Shown piece by piece: positions 56,722 to 64,000 of a stretch of 64,000 bases of DNA (the stretch's first letter is position 1; every line of letters begins with the position of its first letter). The DNA is from Candidatus Faeciplasma pullistercoris. GTDB lineage: Bacteria > Bacillota > Clostridia > Oscillospirales > Ruminococcaceae. The translations under genes and the position numbers were made by a program. The notes beneath the pieces are model-generated. The model worked only from the letters and a program-made list of their open reading frames with translations. It had not been told where the DNA came from and searched no databases. Location: assembly GCA_018715525.1 (NCBI GenBank), contig DVLL01000006.1, positions 1 to 64,000 on the forward strand, given 5' to 3'.

Positions 56722-57858
56722 CTACTTTTGAAGCGTGCCGTTTGAAAGCGCCTTGAGATAGGCGTTGATGAAGCCGTCAAGATCGCCGTCCATTACCGCC
56801 TGAACATTGCCGTTCTCAAAGCCGGTGCGGTGATCCTTTACAAGCGTGTAGGGCATGAATACATAAGAGCGTATCTGCGAACCCCACGCTATTTCCTTCT
56901 GCACGCCCTTTATGTCCTCTATCTTCGCCAGATGCTCCCTCTCCTTTATCTCAACCAGCTTGGAGATGAGCATTTTCATCGCGTAGTCCTTGTTCTGCAC
57001 CTGGCTTCTCTGAGTCTGGCAGGCGGTGACTATTCCGGTGGGTATGTGCGTGATCCTGACCGCCGATGAGGTCTTGTTTATATGCTGTCCGCCCGCTCCG
57101 CTCGCGCGGTAGGTGTCTATCTTTAGATCCTCCGGTCTTATCTGAACGCTCAGATCCTCATCAATTTCCGGAAGCACCTCGAGCGCCGAAAAGGAGGTAT
57201 GCCTTGAACCGGAGGCGTCAAACGGGGATATCCTGACAAGTCGGTGAACACCAGCCTCGCTCTTAAGATAGCCGAAGGCGTTCTCCCCCTCTACAATCAC
57301 CGACGCGCTCTTGATTCCGGCGTCTGTTCCTTCGAGCTCGTCCAGCACCGAGACCTTATAGCCGTGCTGCTCTCCCCAGTGTATATACATCCTCAAAAGC
57401 ATTTGAGTCCAGTCCTGAGCCTCTGTTCCTCCCGCTCCGGCATGGAAATGAAGAATAGCGTTTGCGTGGTCGTACTCGCCGGTAAGAAGCGTCGAGATGG
57501 TAAGCTTGTCTATTTTTGCGCAGAAGTCCTCAATCTCCGTCTTTATGTCTCCCAAGAGCTCCTCGTCGTTGTCCTCTGAGTACATCTCTATCATGGTGGC
57601 GATGTCATCAGCCTGGGAATTGAGCTTACGATCGTTTTCCACCGCGTTCTCAAGCGTCTTTGTTCTTTGCAGAACCTTCTGGGATTTCTCAAGATCGTCC
57701 CAGAACCCCGGCTCCGCAGCCTTGTTGTGAAGCTGCTCTATTTCCTCCTTGGAAGCCTCGATATTGAGCACCGAGTGAAGCTCCTTGAGCTTTGGGCGGT
57801 ACTCCGAAAGCTTCTGGCTAAGCTCGTCTATAAGTAACATATATTCCTCCATCAGCAT
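56722..57858 (-). CDS. prfB: Peptide chain release factor 2
   Basis: 378 aa; HFHAGAGGTEAQDWTQMLLRMY...YRASGAGGQHINKTSSAVRITHIPTGIV...SQIRSYVFMPYTLVKDHRTG. Confidence 0.96.
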   Translation of the reverse strand: MLMEEYMLLIDELSQKLSEYRPKLKELHSVLNIEASKEEIEQLHNKAAEPGFWDDLEKSQKVLQRTKTLENAVENDRKLNSQADDIATMIEMYSEDNDEELLGDIKTEIEDFCAKIDKLTISTLLTGEYDHANAILHFHAGAGGTEAQDWTQMLLRMYIHWGEQHGYKVSVLDELEGTDAGIKSASVIVEGENAFGYLKSEAGVHRLVRISPFDASGSRHTSFSALEVLPEIDEDLSVQIRPEDLKIDTYRASGAGGQHINKTSSAVRITHIPTGIVTACQTQRSQVQNKDYAMKMLISKLVEIKEREHLAKIEDIKGVQKEIAWGSQIRSYVFMPYTLVKDHRTGFENGNVQAVMDGDLDGFINAYLKALSNGTLQK

Positions 57859-58145
57859 ATTATCATGTCACACGTTGTCAGTATACCACAAATAAGCAGT
57901 TTATGCAATAGCCGACGGAGTTTTTGGGCGGCGCTCCCCGCTTTTTCCTTAAGGCTCCCCGCGCGCGCAGAAGGTCTTTAATTTAGTCTTATACCCGTCT
58001 ATGCCTCCCGGCCTTTTCTGCGCCGGGGACGGCGGATATCCGGAAACGCTCAGGAAGCCCGCAAAGCCGCGTCCCGACTGCCGCAACTCAGGATATTTTC
58101 ATATTATTTTTCAGGGAAAACGGTCAAAGTATATTTTCCCCAGCC

Positions 58146-58174
58146 TTGACATCGCGAAAAAAAAGATGTAGAAT
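58146..58174 (+). promoter_or_regulatory. Sigma-70-type promoter for mgtE
   Basis: Near-consensus TTGACA - 17 nt - TAGAAT. Confidence 0.75.
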
Positions 58175-58224
58175 TGATTCGTGTCTGTAGATACGAAAAA
58201 TGTAATTTTAAAGGAGTGAAATCC

Positions 58225-58308
58225 GTGGACTCAGGCAGTTGCCCTAACACACCCCGAGGGAAAACTTCATACCGGGAACAAGCAGCAGCTGCGAGTTTGC
58301 CCGGATGA
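58225..58308 (+). CDS. Candidate leader peptide (27 codons) upstream of mgtE
   Basis: SD AAAGGAG, 8-nt spacing, GTG start: (M)DSGSCPNTPRGKTSYREQAAAASLPG*. Stop codon lies in the 3' arm of the downstream terminator. Confidence 0.5.
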   Translation: MDSGSCPNTPRGKTSYREQAAAASLPG

Positions 58309-58316
58309 GCTTTTTT
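58267..58316 (+). terminator. Candidate attenuator/intrinsic terminator in the mgtE leader
   Basis: TCAT-a-CCGGG ... CCCGG-ATGA stem, GC, then TTTTTT; an alternative outer stem GAGGGAAAA (58256-58264) / TTTTCCCTC (58313-58321) would bury the T-run. Confidence 0.6.
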
Positions 58317-58348
58317 CCCTCTGATTCAACAGAAGATCGGAGGATACT

Positions 58349-59716
58349 ATGGAAAAGACCACTGTATTTGACATTGTCATCAAGCTCCTCGACCAGCGGA
58401 AGTTCGCGGAGCTCAAGGTGATAATGAATCAAATGAACCCGGCTGACATAGCCTCGATTTTTGACGAGGCTTCAAAAAAAGATATTCCGCTTTTGTTCCG
58501 GCTTTTGCCCAAGGAGCTTGCAGCCGAAACGTTTGCCTACCTTGACAGCGACCAGCAGGAGCAGCTTATTCTCGCCTTTACCGATGAGGAAATCAGGGAA
58601 ATGACTAACGAGCTTTTCCTTGACGACACGGTAGATATAATCGAGGAAATGCCCGCGAACGTAGTCAGCAGGATACTTAAGAACACTGATGAGGCGACAA
58701 GACGGCAGATAAACGAGCTGCTCGCCTATCCGGACGACAGTGCGGGAAGCCTTATGACCCCCGAGTTTGTCTATCTGAACAAATCCATGACCGTCAAGGA
58801 AGCCTTCATAAAGGTCAGACAGGTGGGCGTTGCAAAGGAGACCATTTACACCTGCTATGTCACCGAGCAAAGAAAGCTTATAGGAGTTGTCTCGCTTTTG
58901 GACCTTGTGACCGCGTCCGAGGACACAAGGATAGAAGAGATAATGGACGAAAACGTCATAAGCGTCAAAACCAAGGAGGACAAGGAAACCGTCGCGAAGA
59001 CGCTCGCCAAGTACGACCTGCTGGCGCTGCCGGTAGTTGACGGCGAAAACAGAATAGTCGGTATCGTAACCGTAGACGACGCCATCGACGTTATCCAGGA
59101 GGAGACGACGGAGGATATCGAAATCATGGCGGCTATTTTGCCTACCGACAAGCCCTACTTCAAGACGGGTGTGATTGAAACCTTCCTCAAGCGCATTCCA
59201 TGGCTTCTTTTGCTCATGGTTTCAGCGACATTCACAGGTATGATTATAACCGGCTTTGAGGAAAAGCTTGCCGCAAGCGTAGTTCTTACGGCGTTCATCC
59301 CTATGCTCATGGACACAGGCGGTAACGCCGGAGGACAGGCGTCAGCGACCATTATCCGCGGTCTGTCGCTTGGGAACATCGAGCTTAGAGACATAGCCAA
59401 GGTCATATGGAAGGAAATAAGGGTATCAATTCTGTGCGGCGCGGCGCTTGCGATCGTCAATTTTGCCAAGGTCATGTTAATAGACGGACTGCTTTTAGGA
59501 AACGCGGAAATAAACGCCGTCGTTGCGCTTGTCGTCTGCCTGACGCTGGTAATAGCAGTCTTTATAGCCAAGGTGATAGGCTGCACCCTGCCGATACTTG
59601 CTAAAACCATAGGCTTCGACCCTGCTGTAATGGCGAGCCCGTTTATTACCACCATCGTAGACGCCATCACGCTTTTGGCGTACTTCCTTATCGCCCAGGC
59701 GCTGCTTCACATTTGA
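58349..59716 (+). CDS. mgtE: Magnesium transporter MgtE
   Basis: 455 aa; MgtE N domain, two CBS domains, TM domain with PMLMDTGGNAGGQASATIIRGLSLG. Confidence 0.96.
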   Translation: MEKTTVFDIVIKLLDQRKFAELKVIMNQMNPADIASIFDEASKKDIPLLFRLLPKELAAETFAYLDSDQQEQLILAFTDEEIREMTNELFLDDTVDIIEEMPANVVSRILKNTDEATRRQINELLAYPDDSAGSLMTPEFVYLNKSMTVKEAFIKVRQVGVAKETIYTCYVTEQRKLIGVVSLLDLVTASEDTRIEEIMDENVISVKTKEDKETVAKTLAKYDLLALPVVDGENRIVGIVTVDDAIDVIQEETTEDIEIMAAILPTDKPYFKTGVIETFLKRIPWLLLLMVSATFTGMIITGFEEKLAASVVLTAFIPMLMDTGGNAGGQASATIIRGLSLGNIELRDIAKVIWKEIRVSILCGAALAIVNFAKVMLIDGLLLGNAEINAVVALVVCLTLVIAVFIAKVIGCTLPILAKTIGFDPAVMASPFITTIVDAITLLAYFLIAQALLHI

Positions 59717-59742
59717 TCCGGCAGGGCTCAACTGCATATCTG

Positions 59743-59778
59743 ATAAAAGGCGGAGCAGCTATTGCCCCGCCTTTTTTG
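59743..59778 (+). terminator. Intrinsic terminator after mgtE
   Basis: AAAAGGCGGagcagctattgcCCCGCCTTTTTTG. Confidence 0.75.
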
Positions 59779-59925
59779 TTGCAGCCTCCTGCAGCTCCGT
59801 TTGCAGCTAAATATTTTTTGACCGTGCAACGCCTACCAAGTAAAGTCGGGCAAGCTTTGCAAGCCATGTTGAAACCCCGCCGAAAGTATGCTAAAATATA
59901 ACCATATCCTTCGGAGGTAAACTGT

Positions 59926-60300
59926 ATGATCGTATATATAAATAAAAAATCCGGCAAAGGCGGGCTTGCGGCTGGCTGCAACCTGCTTACCGCCGAAAGG
60001 CTTTCCGCGCTCGCGGCGGCTTCGGCGTGTCTTATACTGACAGCCGTAGGTCTGCGCGCGAGTAACTCAAAGCCTAAACAAAAGAAAAAGCGCTCCCTTG
60101 CCCGCTCAGCCATGAAATTTACCCTTTTATACCGCATCGCAAAAGCGGTAATAGGAAGGGTGTGGCTCTCGGGGCTTGTAAAAAAAGCGGCTGAGCATAA
60201 GTCTGAGATTTGCGAGCAGGCTTCAGCCGGTGACGGCGTCGAGGTCATCTGCGCTATACCGATATCCTCGAAGGAGGAAGTATATGACCGAATCCTATGA
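59926..60300 (+). CDS. Hypothetical protein
   Basis: 124 aa, SD AGGAGG-like (CGGAGG) before ATG; overlaps the next gene start. Confidence 0.5.
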   Translation: MIVYINKKSGKGGLAAGCNLLTAERLSALAAASACLILTAVGLRASNSKPKQKKKRSLARSAMKFTLLYRIAKAVIGRVWLSGLVKKAAEHKSEICEQASAGDGVEVICAIPISSKEEVYDRIL

Positions 60301-61039
60301 TAAGCCAAAAGCCCTCGGCGGCAAGAGTAAGCCTTACCGCAAGCAAAAGCCTCGCGGCGCAAAGCCTGCTAAAAACGGCTGCGTCAAGCCTGAAAGCGGC
60401 AAAGGCGTCCGACAGAGAGAGGACACGGCTGAAGCCGTCATAACCGGCTTTTCACCTAAGCAGCCGTTTGGGATAGGGGCGGTATTGTCGCCCGTTCCCG
60501 CCGTGATAGTAAGCTGCGGAAGCGTCGAGGCTCCGAACGCCATGACCGCAGCCTGGACCGGCACCGTAAACACCATCCCGCCGAAGCTGTACATATCCCT
60601 GCGGAAAGAGAGATACTCCTACGAAATAATAAAGGCGACCGGCGAGTTTGTCGTTAACCTCACTACCCGTGAGCTTGTCAGAGCCGCCGACTACCTCGGC
60701 GTGCGCTCCGGAAGAAACGAGGACAAGCTGAGCAATCTGGGGCTGAGCGTCTCGCCGAGCCCGAAGCTCGGCGCGCCGATGCTGGATAAAAGCCCCGTCT
60801 CTATAGAATGCAGGGTGGACAAAATAATCCCTCTCGGCTCGCACGACATGTTTATAGCTGACATAGTCGGCGTGAACGTCTCGCCCGAGCTTATAGACGA
60901 GTCGGGACGGTTAAGGCTTGACAGAGCCGGGCTTATAGCCTACTGCCACGGGGAATACTACGCACTCGGTGAAAAGCTCGGCAGCTTCGGCTATTCGGTG
61001 AGAAAAAAGCAGCACGGGCACGGCAAAAAGATAAAATAG
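60284..61039 (+). CDS. Flavin reductase family protein
   Basis: VLSPVPAVIVSCGSVEAPNAMTAAWTGTVNTIPPKLYISLRKERYSYEIIKATGEFVVNLTTRELVRAADYLGVRSGRNEDKL; basic N-terminal extension. Confidence 0.88.
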   Translation: MTESYDKPKALGGKSKPYRKQKPRGAKPAKNGCVKPESGKGVRQREDTAEAVITGFSPKQPFGIGAVLSPVPAVIVSCGSVEAPNAMTAAWTGTVNTIPPKLYISLRKERYSYEIIKATGEFVVNLTTRELVRAADYLGVRSGRNEDKLSNLGLSVSPSPKLGAPMLDKSPVSIECRVDKIIPLGSHDMFIADIVGVNVSPELIDESGRLRLDRAGLIAYCHGEYYALGEKLGSFGYSVRKKQHGHGKKIK

Positions 61040-61049
61040 GTCATGAATA

Positions 61050-61087
61050 ATCAAATCCGGGCAGGCTGTAACCTGTCCGGATGCTTT
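61050..61087 (+). terminator. Intrinsic terminator after the flavin reductase gene
   Basis: ATCCGGGCAGGctgtaaCCTGTCCGGATGCTTTTT. Confidence 0.8.
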
Positions 61088-62272
61088 TTACTGCCAATTT
61101 ACACTCCAGCGCTCGGAATAATCTCCGCTGATTGTCCCGCGCGCGCTGCTTTTGAGCTTTGACGCCGCGATTTTCTCCCCGAGCAGTCTATCAAACTCCT
61201 CCGGGTCGATAGGAAGCCTTATCGGCAGATTTCCCTTCCACTGCGAAATATACGCAGCGTTTGATATCATCAGCTCGTTTATTCCCTCTCTGCCGTCCGC
61301 CACAAGCGGAGCGCCGCAAAGTATAGCGTCCGCGAACGCCTGTATGACGCCCATGTGAGCGGTCTCCCTCTCGTCCTCTCCGGGGGTATACTCGGTGTAG
61401 CCGGTCCGTATCTTGGCAAAGCTCTCCCTTGACTCATGGCAGACCTGCCTCTCGGAGGTCTCAAGCGTCCAGAGCCTGAGCGTTCCGCCCTCTATGACCG
61501 CTTTTCCGCGCTCGCCGGATATCTCAAGGCGATTTGTGCCGGGGTATTCCCCCGTCGAGGTGATGAACACTCCGGTAGAGCCGTCGGGGTACCTTGCAAA
61601 TATCGTCGCCGCGTCCTCCGTCTCGATATTATGATACCTTGCCGTGTCGCAAAAAGCGGTTATCTCACAGGGCATCCCGCATATCCACTGCCATATGTCA
61701 AGGTTGTGCACAGCCTGATTGAGGAGCACTCCTCCGCCCTCTCCCGACCATGTCGCGCGCCAGTCTCCCGAGTCGTAATAGCAGTCGGTGCGGTACCAGT
61801 TGGTTATTATCCAGTTTGAGCTCTTTATCCTGCCGAGAGAGCCGTTTAAGACTAATTCCTTAAGCCTCTTAAAGAGAGGGTTCATCCGCTGATTAAACAT
61901 TATGCCGAACACCCTGCCGCTTTTGTCTGCGGCATCGTTGAGGCTTTTCGCGCGGCTGACAGATATGTCCTCCGGCTTCTCGCAAAGAACATGCAGACCC
62001 TTTTCAAGAGCCTTCGCCGCTATCTCGGCGTGCAGCCTGTGGGGAACGGAAACTATCACGGCGTCGCAGCAGCCGCTTGACAAAAGCTCGGAATAGCTCT
62101 CAAATCTTGCTGCCCCCGCAAACGCAGACTCCGCGTACTCAAGTCGGGTCGGGCTTATGTCGCACACCGCCGCGAGCTCCATGCCGCAAATGCCGCCTGA
62201 GTAAACCCCCGCGGCGTGAGCCGTGCCGATATTCCCAAGGCCTATTACGCCTAATCTTACCTTACCTGACAT
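61088..62272 (-). CDS. Gfo/Idh/MocA family oxidoreductase, paralog 1
   Basis: 394 aa; VRLGVIGLGNIGTAHAAGVYSG...VLCEKPEDISVSRAKSL...WSGEGGGVLLNQAVHNLDIWQWICGMP. Confidence 0.92.
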   Translation of the reverse strand: MSGKVRLGVIGLGNIGTAHAAGVYSGGICGMELAAVCDISPTRLEYAESAFAGAARFESYSELLSSGCCDAVIVSVPHRLHAEIAAKALEKGLHVLCEKPEDISVSRAKSLNDAADKSGRVFGIMFNQRMNPLFKRLKELVLNGSLGRIKSSNWIITNWYRTDCYYDSGDWRATWSGEGGGVLLNQAVHNLDIWQWICGMPCEITAFCDTARYHNIETEDAATIFARYPDGSTGVFITSTGEYPGTNRLEISGERGKAVIEGGTLRLWTLETSERQVCHESRESFAKIRTGYTEYTPGEDERETAHMGVIQAFADAILCGAPLVADGREGINELMISNAAYISQWKGNLPIRLPIDPEEFDRLLGEKIAASKLKSSARGTISGDYSERWSVNWQ

Positions 62273-62282
62273 CTTATCCGGG

Positions 62283-63452
62283 TCACTTGCCTCCGTATGT
62301 TCCCGAGGTATCCGCGAACACAGCCTCCGAGGCGGCCTTTCTTCTTGAGGTGGCGACCCTCTTCATCAGCTCGTCCTTGAAGAGCTGCTCGTCAAATGGA
62401 AGCTCTACCTCACGGCCTAAGAACGATGAAAGGTGCATTGCGTTAGAAAGCATAAGTCCGTTTATGCCTTCCCTGCCGTCCGCCACGAGCGGCTCTCCTC
62501 TCAAAATAGCGGCAGCCCACGCGTTGAGCACTCCAACATGCTGCTCGTTTTTGCCGTCAAGCTCCACCTCGATTTGCGTTGCCTTCGGGCAGCCGAACGG
62601 AACCTTATTTGTCCTTGAGAACTCCTGCTCGCCCATCTCAAGCTCCCAGACTGAAAGCTTGCCGTACTCCGCGATTATCTTGGCGCGGTCGAGCTGGATC
62701 TCGAACCTGTTTGTGCCGCAGGCGTCGCCGGTTGTAGTTATAAATACCCCTGTAGCGCCGTTTTCGTACTCCACGTACGCTGTCACGTCATCCTCGACCT
62801 CGATGTCATGCCACTTGCCGTAGTGAAGGTGAGCCTCCACCTTTTTCGGCATTCCGCATATCCACTGCCACAGATCAAGCTGATGAGGGCACTGATTGAG
62901 AAGGACTCCTCCGCCCTCTCCCGACCATGTCGCGCGCCAGTTGCCTGAATCGTAGTACGCCTGAGGTCTGTACCAGTCGGTAATTATCCAGTTTGTCCTC
63001 TTGATCTGTCCGTAAGCCCCCGACTGAACAAGCTCCCTCATCTTTCTGTAGACGCAGTTTGTGCGCTGATTGAACATCATTCCGAATACTGCCTCCGGAT
63101 GCTTGTCAGCCTCCTCGATCATCTGCCTTACCTGGATGGTGTAAACCCCGGCAGGCTTTTCGCACATAACATGTATTCCCCGCTTCATGCACTCGATTAC
63201 ATACCTCGCATGGTCATAATGGGGCACGCTGACTATGCAGGCGTCGATTTTGCCGGAGTCGAGCATAGTCTCGGCATTGTCAAACAGCGCGACGTCCTCG
63301 CCGAGCTCCGCCTTCGCCCACTCGAGACGGGCGGGATTTATATCCGCGACCGCAGTCACCTCTATCTCAGGGCACATTCCCGCCTTTATGTTGCGGGCAT
63401 GACCCGATCCCATGTTTCCTATTCCTATAATTCCAAGCCTTACCTTTTTCAT
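62283..63452 (-). CDS. Gfo/Idh/MocA family oxidoreductase, paralog 2
   Basis: 389 aa; VRLGIIGIGNMGSGHARNIKAG...VMCEKPAGVYTIQVRQM...WSGEGGGVLLNQCPHQLDLWQWICGMP. Confidence 0.92.
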   Translation of the reverse strand: MKKVRLGIIGIGNMGSGHARNIKAGMCPEIEVTAVADINPARLEWAKAELGEDVALFDNAETMLDSGKIDACIVSVPHYDHARYVIECMKRGIHVMCEKPAGVYTIQVRQMIEEADKHPEAVFGMMFNQRTNCVYRKMRELVQSGAYGQIKRTNWIITDWYRPQAYYDSGNWRATWSGEGGGVLLNQCPHQLDLWQWICGMPKKVEAHLHYGKWHDIEVEDDVTAYVEYENGATGVFITTTGDACGTNRFEIQLDRAKIIAEYGKLSVWELEMGEQEFSRTNKVPFGCPKATQIEVELDGKNEQHVGVLNAWAAAILRGEPLVADGREGINGLMLSNAMHLSSFLGREVELPFDEQLFKDELMKRVATSRRKAASEAVFADTSGTYGGK

Positions 63453-63473
63453 TCTACATTAGCCTCCGAAAAA

Positions 63474-64000
63474 TCAGTCAAAGCCCCTTGACACAAGGTA
63501 CTCGTAGCTTCTTTTCAGGCACATAAACGGATCCTCGCCGCCGCAGTCGTCCTGCTCCACAAGCATATACTCGGTGCCTGCGTCCTTGGCGCACTCGAAT
63601 ACTCTGTCAAAGTTGATGTTTCCCTCTCCTATTACCGCCATTTTTCTGCCGTAGGCGAAGTCCTTGAGATGGATGCAGGGAACTCTTCCCCCAAGCCTTT
63701 CTATCCACATCGCAGGGTCGGAGCCGCCCGCCGTCACCCAGAAGGTATCTATGGTAAAGCCCATCTCGCCCGGCTCAAAATCCTCGGCAAGCCATTCGAG
63801 CACGAGTCTGCCGTCATACCTTTGGAACTCCTGATCGTGGTTGTGGTACATGAAATACTTGCCGCACTCTTTTATCCGCCTTGCCGCCGGCTTGAATTTC
63901 TCTCGGAACGCAGGAGGAGTGTCGGTGGGGTCGCTCAGGTTAAAGCTCGTCCAGCCAAGACCTATATACTTGCAGCCGAACACCTCATGCTCCGCTGCGA
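63474..64000 (-). CDS. Sugar phosphate isomerase/epimerase (TIM barrel), truncated by window end
   Basis: KYFMYHNHDQEFQRYDGRLVLEWLAEDF...FTIDTFWVTAGGSDPAMWIERLGGRVPCIHLKDF; 5' end lies beyond the window. Confidence 0.85.
   Translation of the reverse strand, partial: AAEHEVFGCKYIGLGWTSFNLSDPTDTPPAFREKFKPAARRIKECGKYFMYHNHDQEFQRYDGRLVLEWLAEDFEPGEMGFTIDTFWVTAGGSDPAMWIERLGGRVPCIHLKDFAYGRKMAVIGEGNINFDRVFECAKDAGTEYMLVEQDDCGGEDPFMCLKRSYEYLVSRGFD

Noticed and set aside
58181-58348. M-box (ykoK) magnesium riboswitch
   Set aside because: I could not find the characteristic conserved M-box segments; the leader ORF plus terminator explains the sequence better. An Infernal search would settle this.

Overview
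Chromosomal window from a low-to-mid GC Firmicute; gene content suggests a Clostridia/Oscillospiraceae-like genome (inference). Most of it is ordinary housekeeping and metabolism. Recognised items: ssrA (tmRNA), smpB, rlmB, a DNA glycosylase followed by tmcAL, ackA, nadE, proC, GH3 and GH43 glycosidases, a Rex / [FeFe]-hydrogenase signalling and catalytic island, a preQ1-I riboswitch with queT, a darA-holB-ricT block, an orphan mazF, xylB, rmuC, a heavy-metal P-type ATPase with a split-off CopZ-like domain, an ABC transporter, an iorAB / acyl-CoA ligase operon, T-box-controlled valS, prfB, mgtE, and a truncated Gfo/Idh sugar cluster. No tRNA, 5S/16S/23S rRNA, CRISPR array, prophage or transposase was recognised. 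The observations I rate highest are: (1) a 27-codon leader ORF whose 3' half lies inside an intrinsic terminator upstream of mgtE, a candidate translation-coupled attenuator; (2) an 852-aa P-type-ATPase-like protein that has lost the catalytic motifs; (3) a second P-type ATPase with DMTGT instead of DKTGT plus other motif changes; (4) a perfect LexA-type palindrome on a promoter for an uncharacterised 64-aa protein with a structured leader; (5) the HydS-like sensory hydrogenase island with kinase-like and phosphatase genes; (6) an iteron-like GTTGARAA array next to a strict 10-bp tandem repeat; (7) tandem repeats inside the valS T-box leader; (8) an unusual tmRNA tag. No database search or structure prediction was run; all family names come from motif recognition in the supplied translations.
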